Source: Natronorubrum thiooxidans (GTDB taxonomy: Archaea; Halobacteriota; Halobacteria; Halobacteriales; Natrialbaceae). Taken from it: DNA of 64,000 nt. Made by a program: the position numbers and the translations under genes. The stretch is taken from positions 1 to 64,000 of the forward strand of contig NZ_FTNR01000009.1 in NCBI RefSeq assembly GCF_900156475.1, read 5' to 3'. The notes below the pieces were generated by a model, which saw only the letters and a program-made list of their open reading frames with translations, made no database searches and had not been told where the DNA came from. Of this stretch, positions 1 through 8,567 are shown one piece after another (position 1 is the stretch's first letter; every line of letters starts with the position of its first letter).

Positions 1-278
1 TTTGCTGGATCTCCAGAATCGTGCTTCGACACTGCCGCACAACTCTATCTCCAGTAGGGACCGCTACCGGGTACGGATTTACTGGACGGTCTACTGAGTC
101 AGCCTGCGGTCCGGCCACGGCTGCTGCTGGGGCTTCCGGGGACCTATCAATGAGATCTCTCTCTCGGTACAGTCGCCACTGGCACACGACAGAGAGCCCG
201 CTCGGCTCCGCGAGCGGCGCGCTCTTGATCCAGTTGTACCACGAAAACGGCACGTTCGGCCGTCGATCGGCCGCTTTC
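1..278. other. Window edge and 3' flank of the prefoldin operon; no gene called
   Basis: I see no convincing coding region here; the open frame on the plus strand continues as a shadow across the prefoldin genes. The only structure I can point to is an inverted repeat at 198-217 (7-bp arms CCGCTCG and CGAGCGG, 6-nt loop). It lies downstream of the leftward DUF3194-type gene and could act as a transcription terminator or mRNA 3' structure. Confidence 0.4.
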
Positions 279-533
279 TTATTCGCCGAACAGTTCGTCG
301 ACCGCTTCCCGCGCCGCGAGTGCAGCGTCGTCGGCGACCTGTTCGGGAGTGGGCGTCCCCTCGCTGTCGGGTCCGTTGAGGTAGACGTCGACCTCGAGGA
401 CGCCGTCTTCGAACGTCACGGTGACGTCGAGATCGCGTACGGCCGACTGTTTGTACTGCGAGAAGACGTAGCCTTCTGCAGCGTCCGACGCCGTCTGGAC
501 GACGTCGGTGTCCGTCGGCTCGTCAGTCTGCAT
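279..533 (-). CDS. DUF3194 family protein, partner gene of prefoldin beta
   Basis: An 84-residue, very acidic protein of the haloarchaeal DUF3194 type; no biochemical role is established for this family. The body (about residues 10-80) has a helix, two beta strands and a helix, ending in an Ala/Glu-rich helix. The ATG directly abuts the TAA of the upstream prefoldin beta gene, so the two are almost certainly co-transcribed and translationally coupled. This pairing with prefoldin beta is what supports the assignment. No catalytic residues or membrane segments are visible. A role connected with prefoldin would be inference from context only. Confidence 0.75.
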   Translation of the reverse strand: MQTDEPTDTDVVQTASDAAEGYVFSQYKQSAVRDLDVTVTFEDGVLEVDVYLNGPDSEGTPTPEQVADDAALAAREAVDELFGE

Positions 534-935
534 TTATGCGCCGCCAGCGCCCGGGCCGCCTGGGCCGGCTGGGCCGCCCATGCCGCCGCCTGCGCCGCCG
601 AGGAGCTCTTCGAGCTCGCCCTGCAGGTCCTCGAACTGGTCCTGGACGCGCTCTTCCTGTTTCTCGAGGGTCTCGAGGCGAATCTCGAGGGAGTCGACCT
701 TGTCCTCGAGGTCGTCTTCGGCCTCGTCGTACTCCGTCTCGACGAGCAGTTCGCCGACCTTGCGGTACATTGGCGTCTCCTCGTCGATGTTCTCGAGTTC
801 CTCGAGGGCGTTTTCGGCCTCGGTGAGGCTCGATTCGGCTTCCTGCTTCTGGACGGCGACCGTCTGGGCGGTCTCCTGAAGATCCTGCAACTGTTCGATT
901 TTCTCCTGTGCTTCCGGCGGTAGATTACCCTGCAT
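534..935 (-). CDS. pfdB: Prefoldin subunit beta
   Basis: A 133-residue subunit of the archaeal hexameric prefoldin chaperone, which captures unfolded proteins in the cytoplasm and passes them to the thermosome. The N-terminus has the family form [13 protein letters not shown], followed by a long heptad-rich coiled coil (about residues 8-45), a short hairpin region around [11 protein letters not shown] (about 53-65) and a second coiled coil to about residue 115. The C-terminus is a Gly/Ala/Pro-rich tail common in haloarchaeal homologues. The ATG at 935 was chosen over the longer open frame because it matches the conserved N-terminus. It is followed without a gap by the DUF3194-type gene. Confidence 0.95.
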   Translation of the reverse strand: MQGNLPPEAQEKIEQLQDLQETAQTVAVQKQEAESSLTEAENALEELENIDEETPMYRKVGELLVETEYDEAEDDLEDKVDSLEIRLETLEKQEERVQDQFEDLQGELEELLGGAGGGMGGPAGPGGPGAGGA

Positions 936-1044
936 ATCTCGACCGTCGCCCTCCGGACTGATAAAGCCAAGCTTTGTCGTCGACCAGCAGGTCCCGGCGA
1001 GCGCAGCCCGGACAGCTATCCGAAACACCGCTGTGGGTATCGTG

Positions 1045-2115
1045 ATGCGACGACGGACGGCACTCGCGGCCGGTGGTTGCCTGCTCACCGCGTTTTCGGC
1101 CGGCTGCCTCGAAACGCTGCGTCGAGACGACGCGTGGCGCGAACTCGTCGTCGACCCGCCCGACGGCGTTTACGTCCCGCCCCACGTGGACGAAACGATG
1201 ACCTATGGGACGGCGACTACGAATGGGTGGTCGATTTCGCTTGCCGCAACCCGCCCGCACTCGTTCTGGCCGGTCGCCGGTACCGAGCGAAGCCGCGCCG
1301 ACGTTCGGTCGCGACACGCGTTGCACCTGATGGTGGGCGTCCACGACGCCGACTCGGGAGTGATCGTTCCCACATCGGTGACCACGACGATTCGGCGACA
1401 GAACGGGACGGACGACGGCGAACGCGTCGACGAACGATCGCTCTGGCCGATGCTCTCCCAGCGGATGGGACCACACTATGGCGACAACGTTGTCCTCGAC
1501 GGCGACGGCACGTACGCGGCGACGGTCCACGTCGGTCCAGCGAATGCTGTGAGGACCGAGTCGCTTGCCGACCGGCTGGACGAGCCGACGACCATCGATC
1601 TCGAGTTCACGTATAACACGGCCGAAATCGAGGGCCTCGAGCGCCGGCTGATCGACGCGGACGAAGGTCGGGGCGAGTCCAGTGCGCTCGAGCCGATGGC
1701 GGACCACCCCGTTCATCGCTCGGCAGTCGCATCCGGTGGCGCAACTCGAGTCGGTGTCGGACAAAGCGGTGACGTCGTCGTTCCCACTGCCCACATCAAG
1801 CGCGATGCTCGTTCGGGGTTCGAGACTCCATTGCTTGCGGTGACACCACAGACGAGACACAACCGGTATCCGCTCCTGTTCATGTCACTCTCGGCTACGG
1901 TGTCTCGAGGCGGCGACCGGATCGCCACCGAAGCGCTCGCCGAGACGATCGACGCCCAGTACGGCCACTGTTACAGCACCACGCTCGAGCCGGACGTTCT
2001 CGAGCGAGGCGACGAACTCACGCTCACTGTCGAAACGCCACCACAGATGGCCCGTCACGAAGGATACGAAACCGCCTTTCTCGAGCGCGGTTCGACGACG
2101 ATCGGGCTCGAGTGA
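1045..2115 (+). CDS. Tat lipoprotein of the P19/Tp34 iron-transport type (haloarchaeal DUF7350-like)
   Basis: A 356-residue exported lipoprotein. The N-terminus carries RRR followed by a hydrophobic stretch and the lipobox FSAGC, placing the lipidated Cys at residue 21. The central part resembles the bacterial P19/Tp34 periplasmic metal-binding family: a [12 protein letters not shown] segment, and later GPHYGDNV followed by [12 protein letters not shown], which corresponds to the GPHYG...G.Y signature of those proteins. The C-terminal half looks like a second beta-sandwich region. P19 proteins bind iron or copper next to iron permeases, but no FTR1-like permease is in the window, so the substrate is unknown. 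Start set at 1045 rather than 1033 because the RR motif begins there. It is divergent from pfdB. Confidence 0.65.
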   Translation: MRRRTALAAGGCLLTAFSAGCLETLRRDDAWRELVVDPPDGVYVPPHVDETMTYGTATTNGWSISLAATRPHSFWPVAGTERSRADVRSRHALHLMVGVHDADSGVIVPTSVTTTIRRQNGTDDGERVDERSLWPMLSQRMGPHYGDNVVLDGDGTYAATVHVGPANAVRTESLADRLDEPTTIDLEFTYNTAEIEGLERRLIDADEGRGESSALEPMADHPVHRSAVASGGATRVGVGQSGDVVVPTAHIKRDARSGFETPLLAVTPQTRHNRYPLLFMSLSATVSRGGDRIATEALAETIDAQYGHCYSTTLEPDVLERGDELTLTVETPPQMARHEGYETAFLERGSTTIGLE

Positions 2116-2159
2116 GAAGAGTCCCGTCGTCCGATTTGCCGTTCTGCCTTCCACGACGG

Positions 2160-2633
2160 TTACGTCGCCGTGTGTCCGTCGGCGGCCCGCAAAACCGCGA
2201 GACCGAGCACGAGCAAGAGGATACTCACGGCGAGCCAGTGGGGGTTCCACGCTTCGGTGCCGTGGACGACGTTGTGGAGATCGAGTACGTAGTGGCTGAC
2301 GACCCCGTCGATGACGTTGAACACGCCCATCCCGACCACGACCGCACCGACGAGATAGCGGGTCGAAAACCGTTCGTCGGCCCCGTTGACGGTTCGCCAG
2401 AGGCCACCGAGCCCGCCGATCATCACGCCGAGCATGACCAGCAAGAACAGGCCGTCGATCATGACGTTCGTTCGCAACCCGTCGAGGCTGTAGGGGTCAT
2501 AGAACCCCGACAGGAGGTGGTGTGTCTGAAGCGTGACGTGGAAGATCATGGCGTCGATGACGGCACCGAAGCCAAACCCGACCGTTCCGCCCGACACCAA
2601 AAGCCGATGTCGCATACCGGCGGCTGTGGTCAT
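2160..2633 (-). CDS. DUF2243 family membrane protein
   Basis: A predicted integral membrane protein of 157 residues with four hydrophobic segments: around GGTVGFGFGAVIDAMIF, VMIDGLFLLVMLGVMIGGL, YLVGAVVVGMGVFNVIDG and WLAVSILLLVLGLAVL. The combination of F-H-x4-Q-x-H-H-L near residues 30-40, DGLFLL, and a late FNVIDGVVSHYVL...H matches DUF2243, whose function is unknown. The conserved His residues inside or beside the membrane suggest metal or haem binding, which is inference. ATG 2633 (MTTAAG) is preferred over an upstream in-frame start. It lies between pcc1 and the lipoprotein gene and breaks up the usual pfdB-pcc1-rpoP neighbourhood. Confidence 0.75.
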   Translation of the reverse strand: MTTAAGMRHRLLVSGGTVGFGFGAVIDAMIFHVTLQTHHLLSGFYDPYSLDGLRTNVMIDGLFLLVMLGVMIGGLGGLWRTVNGADERFSTRYLVGAVVVGMGVFNVIDGVVSHYVLDLHNVVHGTEAWNPHWLAVSILLLVLGLAVLRAADGHTAT

Positions 2634-2750
2634 ACGTCCGTTTTGCTCGTTGCGGGGAAAAATCACAAACCGGCGACTGCCAACGAGTACTGCATCGAGA
2701 CAGCGACTCGAGTGGCCACACGCAGCATAACTCGAGTCGAATAGACGCGC

Positions 2751-3017
2751 TTACGGCGACTCGAGCGTGCGCTCGCCGATGGTGGCCGTCTGTTCGGCGA
2801 CGTCGACGAGTGAAAACCAGGTGTTCAGTGCCGCTCGGAGGGCGATGACATCCGCGGCCTCGATATCGATGCGGACGACCGACTGCTGGTGCTCGATGGT
2901 CGTCTGGGAGCGGGCGTCGTCGATCTCACCGATCTCGCGGCGGACGCTATCGGCGATGAGTCGTGCACGAGACGGCGTCTCGTACTCGAACTCGAGGGTC
3001 GCGTCGTGAGAAGACAC
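2751..3017 (-). CDS. pcc1: KEOPS complex subunit Pcc1
   Basis: An 88-residue protein matching archaeal Pcc1, the small dimerisation subunit of KEOPS, which makes the threonylcarbamoyl modification on A37 of ANN-decoding tRNAs. It shows the Pcc1 plan: strand (TLEFEYET), helix (ARLIADSVRREI), two strands (QQSVVRIDIEAADV) and a C-terminal helix (ALRAALNTWFSLVDVAEQT). The gene lies immediately downstream of rpoP in the same orientation (stop-to-start gap 6 nt), the arrangement common in haloarchaea, which strengthens the call. The other KEOPS subunits are not in this window. Confidence 0.9.
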   Translation of the reverse strand: MSSHDATLEFEYETPSRARLIADSVRREIGEIDDARSQTTIEHQQSVVRIDIEAADVIALRAALNTWFSLVDVAEQTATIGERTLESP

Positions 3018-3023
3018 GCGCGG

Positions 3024-3158
3024 TTACTGAACGCCGACTTCCTTGACGTCGCGGCTGCGCTCTTTCAGGAGCACGCGGTGGCCGCAATAGGGGCAGCGAA
3101 CGCCACCGTACTCGTCGATCTGGACGTCGCGCTTACACCGGGAGCATTTGTAACTCAT
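3024..3158 (-). CDS. rpoP: DNA-directed RNA polymerase subunit P (Rpo12)
   Basis: A 44-residue zinc-ribbon subunit of archaeal RNA polymerase, homologous to eukaryotic Rpb12. It begins [12 protein letters not shown] and continues with [15 protein letters not shown]; two CxxC pairs (Cys5/Cys8 and Cys22/Cys25) form the zinc site and the basic C-terminal segment is typical. It sits between eL43 (upstream) and pcc1 (downstream) on the minus strand, the standard archaeal order. The 22-nt gap from the eL43 stop and the 6-nt gap to pcc1 indicate one operon. Confidence 0.95.
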   Translation of the reverse strand: MSYKCSRCKRDVQIDEYGGVRCPYCGHRVLLKERSRDVKEVGVQ

Positions 3159-3180
3159 ACTGAATCAGTGTCCGTGGTCG

Positions 3181-3441
3181 TTATTCGTCTTCGTCGAGTG
3201 CGGCGCGGATGGAGCGCTTGACAGTACGGCCGGCGGGTGTCTCCGGACGGTAAGCACCGCCGGTAAAGACTTCGCCGGTCTCTTCGTTCTTCCAGATACC
3301 GGTTCCGACGCGTTTGACGTCGTCACCGTCGACCTGGGAGTTTTGCATGTCGTCTTCGATCTCACTGACGCGACGTCGAGCAACGCGACCGTAGCGTGCG
3401 CCAAAGCGGCCTGCGCTACCGACTGTTCCTTTATCGGCCAT
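3181..3441 (-). CDS. rpl37ae: Large ribosomal subunit protein eL43 (L37Ae), zinc-finger-less form
   Basis: An 86-residue eL43. The N-terminal signature [21 protein letters not shown] and the C-terminal [19 protein letters not shown] are clear. The middle, where most archaeal and eukaryotic homologues carry a C2-C2 zinc ribbon, contains no cysteine at all: the region around [22 protein letters not shown] keeps the GTGIW core but has lost all four ligands. The protein is therefore predicted to fold without zinc. It is the first gene of the eL43-rpoP-pcc1 unit, with a promoter-like TTTAAG (minus strand) about 30 nt before the ATG. Confidence 0.9.
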   Translation of the reverse strand: MADKGTVGSAGRFGARYGRVARRRVSEIEDDMQNSQVDGDDVKRVGTGIWKNEETGEVFTGGAYRPETPAGRTVKRSIRAALDEDE

Positions 3442-3468
3442 AGTAGGACTAGCTATCCCCAGCGGATT

Positions 3469-3474
3469 CTTAAA
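3469..3474 (-). promoter_or_regulatory. TATA element of the eL43-rpoP-pcc1 operon
   Basis: On the minus strand the sequence reads TTTAAG at -33 to -28 relative to the eL43 ATG, matching the haloarchaeal TATA consensus position for a leader of only a few nucleotides. Confidence 0.6.
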
Positions 3475-3510
3475 CCTGTTGAGTCACACCGGAGCCGCCG
3501 GCGAACGTGA

Positions 3511-3717
3511 CTATGTGTCAGCCGCTGCCCTCGCGACTGGGCCGGCGAGTAGCTCCCGGAAGACGAACACGAGGGCAGCGAGGTAGCCGACGGGTGCAAG
3601 TGGAGCCGCAAGCAGTCCCGTTGCGACGCCCGTCATCGCGATGGCTGATCGAACGACGAGTCCACTCACCGCAAGCAGCGGAATCGCAGCCAGGACGGCA
3701 TCCGGTCGTTCGGGCAT
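3511..3717 (-). CDS. Small membrane protein, unknown function
   Basis: A 68-residue hydrophobic protein. Residues about 8-45 form one or two membrane segments (LAAIPLLAVSGLVVRSAIAM and ATGLLAAPLAPVGYLAALVFVF), followed by RELLAGPVARAAADT. The codon use is like that of neighbouring genes and the ATG is followed by a clean reading frame. No family is recognised. It lies between the eL43 operon promoter and the large exported protein, apparently as a single gene. The AT-rich sequence just upstream (3718-3740) may hold its promoter. Confidence 0.55.
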   Translation of the reverse strand: MPERPDAVLAAIPLLAVSGLVVRSAIAMTGVATGLLAAPLAPVGYLAALVFVFRELLAGPVARAAADT

Positions 3718-3959
3718 GACTAATTATATCTAATTACAGCCGCCCGGATAAGGGACTGACAACCAGCAGACAGTGTCACTTCCATCGGCTACTGACAGTA
3801 TTTGCGCCGTTCCACTCTACGTCGAGTTTCGATAGCGACCGGAACTCGGCCGCAGTCGTGTCGCTCCGAGACGGAGCCGGTGTTTGACGGCCCACATTCG
3901 CGTCGTTTTCGTAGCCGTCTCATCACAAAGAATAACGGTCAAAAGTTCCCTAACAATGC

Positions 3960-3966
3960 ATTATAC
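3960..3966 (+). promoter_or_regulatory. TATA element of the large CARDB-repeat gene
   Basis: ATTATAC lies at -30 to -24 from the ATG at 3990, in an otherwise AT-rich stretch, consistent with leaderless transcription. It supports the choice of ATG 3990 over the in-frame start at 3975. Confidence 0.6.
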
Positions 3967-3989
3967 CGTTTGTCGTGGTGTGTGACAAC

Positions 3990-6900
3990 ATGCGGCGACG
4001 AACATATCTCACCGCCGGGAGCGGTCTGGCGGTGACACTTATGGGGAGCGTGGAAGCAGTCGAACGGGGGCTCAGAAGACGGGGTCGCGCCGTCCAGAAT
4101 GACGGCGTCACCGAGGTCCGAATCCTCGAGACGAACGCACCCGTCAAGGGCGGGTCGCTGCTCGAGGTCACGGTCGAAGTCGAAAACACCGGCACCACGC
4201 CGGTGCGAGCGGCCGTCGACGCCTTTTACGAGGGTGAGCATCGGTCGACGATCGAGACGCCAGTCGATCCCGGGGCGACCCGAACGCTCGACTACGTCAG
4301 TTTCCGGACGTCTCCGGTCGAGCAGGACGACACGGTCATGGTCCGGTTCGAGGTCGATGGCGACGCAGCCGAGCAAACGGTCGATGTCCTCGCAGTTGAC
4401 GAACTCGACGCGACGCAGATGTGGCCGGACCGAGAGCTCACGGTTCAGCCGGGGACCACGGTCCTCTTCGAGGTCGAATCGGATGCGTTGGGAGAGTACG
4501 GTGGTCAAACGCAGTGGTTCGTCGACGGAGCGTACGCCGGCTGGTCGATGGGGCCCTGGCACAGCGCGTACTACGGCCATCGCGGGGCCGACTACTGGCA
4601 GACGACGTTCGACGCTGCTGGCACCTATGAGGTCACCGCCGCCGTCGGCGACGACAACCCTGCTCGAGCGACGTGGACGGTCACTGTGGCGGAAACCGGC
4701 ACCGCAGCGCCGACCGTCGAGAGGCAACGGCCGGCCGGCGACTCGATCGCGGTCGATCCTGACGACCCGATCGACCTCGAACTGGACGTCGCCCACCCCG
4801 ACGGCGCACTCGAGCGGGTGGTCTGGTGGCTCGGTCATGCGGACGTCATTCTGGGCGAAACGGCGGTGAGCGGCAGCGAAGATACCGCAACGCTTGCCCT
4901 CGAGAGCAGCTGTCACGGCTGTCCGATCATCACCTGGGTGATCGACGAGCACGGCTCCGTCACGTCCACCAGCCCGTGGATGATCGACGACGTCGGCGAC
5001 CCCGACGCGGAGTTGAACGTGACGATCACCGAGACGAACGATCCCGTTGACGCCGGTGCGGTGCTCGAGGTCACGACGACACTCGAGAACACGACCGACA
5101 CCGAACTGACACAGGATGTCGAGTTGATCGTCGGCCACGACCCCGAACTCGTCGACAGCCAATCGGTGACTGTCGGCGGTGGTGAGGCCGAAACGATCGA
5201 CCTCGAGTTCGAAACGGCGCTCGTCAGACGAACCCAGACGTTCCCTGTGCGGGTCGAAGCGGACGACAGCGCCGACGAGCGAACCGTCGAGGTGATCGGC
5301 ACCGACGATATCGGGTTGGACGTGACGATCACCGAGACGAATTCGCCGGTCCAGACAGGCGAGTTTCTCGAGGTGACTGCCGACGTCGAGAACACTCACG
5401 GTTCGGCACTCACCCGAGAACTCCAGTTCGTCGTCGGCCACAATCCGACCGTGGTCGACACGACGACGGTGACGCTCGAGCCGGGCGACAGCGAGACGAT
5501 CACGATGGGCTACGAGACCGCCGTCGTCGAGACTGCCCAGCGGTTCCCGGTTCGGATCGAAACCGAGGGCGATTTGGACGAGGTCCCGGTCTTCGTCTAC
5601 ATTGATGAGCCGCCGCTTGCAGTGACGAGTCTCGAGACGAACGACCCGGTGACGACCGGCGACGTCCTCGAGGTGACGGCGACGCTCGAGAACACCGCCG
5701 AGTCGGAGACGACCCAGGAGATCGAACTGATCGTCGGTCACGATCCCGAACTCGTCGACACCCAAACGGTGACGGTCGCCGGTGGCGACACTGAGACGGT
5801 CGATCTCGAGTTCGAAACGGCGCTCGTCCGGCGAACTCAGACGTTTCCCGTCCGAGTCGAAAGCGACGACGACGCGGCTGTCCGCGACGTCGAGGTGATC
5901 GGCACCGACGACGTCGACGTGAGCATAACGATCACCGGGACGAACGACCCCGTCGATGCCGGCGAGATCCTCGAGGTGACCGCCGAGATTGAAAACGCGA
6001 GCGCGGTCGCCGTGACCCAGGATCTCGAGTTCGTCGTCGGCCACGAGCCGACCGTCGTGGACAGCGCCGCGGTGCGACTCGAGCCAGGCGAGCGCGAGAC
6101 GGTCACGATGGCGTTCGAAACGGCGCTCGTCGAGAACGACCAGGAGTTTCCGGTTCGCGTCGAGAGCGCCGTTGCCTCTGACGAACGCACGGTTCTCGTC
6201 TACGGCACCGATGACGAAGACGACGACGACCCCGAAATCGAGTTCGTCGACTGTACGCAGGCCACCGTCTCCGGCGCGTTCGAGGACGGCGACGATCTGA
6301 CCGTCGAGACCCTCTTTGTCGACTCGGCGGGCGTCGGCAACGCTCATCATGGGCTCACGGTCGGCGAAGAAATCGACGCCCCGTTTTCCGGAACGATCCG
6401 GTTCGAGATCGGCGCGGGTGACGGCGTCGTCGACGAAACCAACGACGACGCCGTCGTCGGACTCCCGGATGACGGCTTCGGGTCGACTATCGGAACGATC
6501 ATCGTCAACTGGTTCGGACCGGACGAAATCCGCGAGGGCAACCCCGACGACTGCGTCGACGAACGGCGGCCCGAGCAGCCGACGATCGCCCTCGAGGACG
6601 TCGCGCCCGAGGAAGACGACAGCCTGGCGGTGACGTTCGGCTACGAGAACCCGAACGAGCTCGACCTCTTCGGCGGCGCGTTCGTCGCCGGGATGACCCC
6701 GGACGAACCGCCCACGCTCGAGCCCGGGTCCCACACGTTCACTGCCGAGTGGACGCCTGCATCCGACGACGAGCGGCTCGTCTGGGCGGTCGACCTCTCG
6801 TCGTATCTCTACGACGAGACGCTTCGGGCCGAAACAGAGCCCGCCGGCGACTACCTCGATCTGGAGCCGGAGTTTTCAGTCTCCATCCTCGAGGCGACCG

Positions 6901-7691
6901 ATCCTGTGGTGGCCGGTGAGACGCTCGGGGTGACGGTCAACGTCGACAACGTCGGCGGCTCGGCGGGGTCTCAGGAACTCTCACTCGAGATCGGTGGGCA
7001 AGTCGTGGACACGACACAGGTCGACCTCGAGGCTGGGGAGAGTGAAACCGTGACGCTGTCGTACCAGACCCAGCCCGAAGCCGTCGGCGAACTCGAGGTG
7101 ACGGTCCGCAGCGAGGACGACGAGGCGACGACACAGGTGACCGTCGAGGAACCACTCGAGCCAGCGACGCTCGAGATCTCGAGCGTCAGCGCACCCGACT
7201 CGGTTGAAGCTGGGGACACACTCGAGGTGGCTGTCGAACTGACGAACGTCGGCGGCGAAGCTGGCGAGACGGTCGTGGAGTTGGATCTCGACCAGCAACA
7301 GGGTGTTGACAGCCAGTCGACCTCGCTCGATCCGGACGAAACAGGGTCGGTTTCGCTGACATACCAGACGACTCAGGCGGATGTCGGCGACCGAACCGCG
7401 ACTCTGCGAACCGACGACGACACGGCATCGGTTCAGGTCACTGTGACCGAACCCGAGGAGGATACTGAACCGCCTGAGGACCCACCTGAGGACCCACCAG
7501 AAGAGCCAGGACCACCTGAGGACCCACCCGGGGAGCCACCGGAAGAATCAGGACCGCCTGAGGACACGCCAGGAGAGCCACCAGAAGAACCAGGACCACC
7601 CGAGGAACCACCGGCTGATCCCCCAGCAGAGCCGCCTGCCGAACCCGCGGACGAACCAGCAGACGAATCTCCCGACGACGAGTCGCCGTAA
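3990..7691 (+). CDS. Large Tat-exported surface protein with CARDB-like repeats and a Pro/Glu tail
   Basis: A 1233-residue exported protein. The N-terminus has MRRRTYLT followed by a hydrophobic core and no lipobox, a Tat signal. After it come a CARDB-like domain (about 38-130), a PKD/Ig-like region with an aromatic core (WFVDGAYAGWSMGPWHSAYYG), another Ig-like domain with a CHGC pair, four tandem CARDB-like domains of about 100 residues beginning (V/L)xVTxxETN, a unique domain containing a C...C pair (EFVDCTQ and NPDDCVDE), two more divergent CARDB domains and a tail of about 80 residues rich in P, E, D and G. CARDB domains are usually adhesion or cell-surface modules. No C-terminal membrane anchor or PGF-type sorting motif is present, so how it stays at the surface is unclear. 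A single gene with its own promoter. Confidence 0.8.
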   Translation: MRRRTYLTAGSGLAVTLMGSVEAVERGLRRRGRAVQNDGVTEVRILETNAPVKGGSLLEVTVEVENTGTTPVRAAVDAFYEGEHRSTIETPVDPGATRTLDYVSFRTSPVEQDDTVMVRFEVDGDAAEQTVDVLAVDELDATQMWPDRELTVQPGTTVLFEVESDALGEYGGQTQWFVDGAYAGWSMGPWHSAYYGHRGADYWQTTFDAAGTYEVTAAVGDDNPARATWTVTVAETGTAAPTVERQRPAGDSIAVDPDDPIDLELDVAHPDGALERVVWWLGHADVILGETAVSGSEDTATLALESSCHGCPIITWVIDEHGSVTSTSPWMIDDVGDPDAELNVTITETNDPVDAGAVLEVTTTLENTTDTELTQDVELIVGHDPELVDSQSVTVGGGEAETIDLEFETALVRRTQTFPVRVEADDSADERTVEVIGTDDIGLDVTITETNSPVQTGEFLEVTADVENTHGSALTRELQFVVGHNPTVVDTTTVTLEPGDSETITMGYETAVVETAQRFPVRIETEGDLDEVPVFVYIDEPPLAVTSLETNDPVTTGDVLEVTATLENTAESETTQEIELIVGHDPELVDTQTVTVAGGDTETVDLEFETALVRRTQTFPVRVESDDDAAVRDVEVIGTDDVDVSITITGTNDPVDAGEILEVTAEIENASAVAVTQDLEFVVGHEPTVVDSAAVRLEPGERETVTMAFETALVENDQEFPVRVESAVASDERTVLVYGTDDEDDDDPEIEFVDCTQATVSGAFEDGDDLTVETLFVDSAGVGNAHHGLTVGEEIDAPFSGTIRFEIGAGDGVVDETNDDAVVGLPDDGFGSTIGTIIVNWFGPDEIREGNPDDCVDERRPEQPTIALEDVAPEEDDSLAVTFGYENPNELDLFGGAFVAGMTPDEPPTLEPGSHTFTAEWTPASDDERLVWAVDLSSYLYDETLRAETEPAGDYLDLEPEFSVSILEATDPVVAGETLGVTVNVDNVGGSAGSQELSLEIGGQVVDTTQVDLEAGESETVTLSYQTQPEAVGELEVTVRSEDDEATTQVTVEEPLEPATLEISSVSAPDSVEAGDTLEVAVELTNVGGEAGETVVELDLDQQQGVDSQSTSLDPDETGSVSLTYQTTQADVGDRTATLRTDDDTASVQVTVTEPEEDTEPPEDPPEDPPEEPGPPEDPPGEPPEESGPPEDTPGEPPEEPGPPEEPPADPPAEPPAEPADEPADESPDDESP
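5013..6211 (+). repeat. Four tandem ~300-bp repeats with an ABAB pattern
   Basis: Units begin at about 5013, 5316, 5616 and 5919 and are 303, 300, 303 and about 293 nt long, each encoding one CARDB-like domain. Units 1 and 3 share HDPELVD, DLEFETALVRRTQTFPVRVE and EVIGTDD. Units 2 and 4 share PTVVD, LEPG, ETxTM and V(V/E)N/TxQxFPVR instead. The alternation indicates duplication of a two-domain (about 603-nt) block. Confidence 0.8.
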
Positions 7692-7754
7692 TCGACGACA
7701 CGCCCTCGAGCGAGTGGGCCGTCAGCGGCGACTGTTCGACGAGACGGCCGTCGA

Positions 7755-8507
7755 CTACTGAAACTCAGCGTCGGTCAGGACCTCGTTCAGATCGTCTCGA
7801 ATCATCTCGCCCATCTCCCGGTCACGAGCAGTTGTGACGACGCGGTTTTCCTGCACGCTCGAGCCATCTCGTAGGAGCATGCGAACGTTACCGCCGTTGT
7901 CGGCGCGGGTCACCTTCGCGCGGAGCCCGGACTGGGAGCCCTTCCCGCCAGCGTCGATCGGCCCCGGAATGACCTTCTTGACGTGGGGGTGGTCAGCGAC
8001 GGTGTGGATCGCCCGCATCCCTGTGCGGCCGCCGATGAGGGTGGTGTGGCTGCCGCCGATCTTTTCGGCCGGCGGCGTCTCGACGACGTCGAGGGCGCGA
8101 TTGCCGCGGCGCTCGAGGACCGCCTCGACAGGCTCTGCGTCGTCGACACGATAGCACGGGAAGTGAATGTCCTCACGAACGGCCCGGATCACGTCTCGCT
8201 CGCCGCCTGCGTACACTTCTTCGGGGCGCTTGCGCCGGATTTCGTCGCCAATCAGCCCTGCGAAGTTCCGCAGTTCGACGACCTCGTTCTCGCCGTCTTC
8301 GGGCATCGTCGTGATCGTCGTCTCACCAAGTATCGGATCGTCGAGCGTGGCCGTCGTCGGATCGTCGTCCTCCTCGCTCGCGAGCATCGTTAGTGTCGCC
8401 CGCTCGCGCCCCGCCTCGAGGACGATCGCCTCGGTGTTTCGCTCTCGACAGACCAGACAGTAGTCGCCGGGTTTCTCGAGCGGCGTGGCACAGTGGCGAC
8501 ACTCCAT
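7755..8507 (-). CDS. DUF2103 family protein with N-terminal zinc ribbon
   Basis: A 250-residue cytoplasmic protein. Residues 1-22 form a zinc ribbon with Cys3, Cys6, Cys17 and Cys20. The C-terminal half (about 150-240) carries the DUF2103 hallmark KIGGSHTTLIGGRTGMRAIHTVADHPHVKKVIPGPI, rich in His residues. The family has been described as predicted metal-binding, with unknown activity. The middle part (about 60-145) is acidic and probably helical. It lies tail-to-tail with the large surface protein and close upstream of surE on the same strand; the gap to surE is about 60 nt, so shared transcription is possible but not shown. Confidence 0.75.
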   Translation of the reverse strand: MECRHCATPLEKPGDYCLVCRERNTEAIVLEAGRERATLTMLASEEDDDPTTATLDDPILGETTITTMPEDGENEVVELRNFAGLIGDEIRRKRPEEVYAGGERDVIRAVREDIHFPCYRVDDAEPVEAVLERRGNRALDVVETPPAEKIGGSHTTLIGGRTGMRAIHTVADHPHVKKVIPGPIDAGGKGSQSGLRAKVTRADNGGNVRMLLRDGSSVQENRVVTTARDREMGEMIRDDLNEVLTDAEFQ

Positions 8508-8567
8508 ACCGCCAGTTCGGGCGGGACGTGTAAAGTTGACGTGTTTTCGATCGTCTCGAGACGGGCG

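Noticed and set aside
3939-6734. A 931-codon open frame on the minus strand opposite the CARDB-repeat gene
   Set aside because: It mirrors a G+C-rich, Asp/Glu/Val-rich gene; its product is an Arg/Asp/Val repeat shadow without any fold signature, while the plus-strand frame has a Tat signal, a promoter and recognisable domains.
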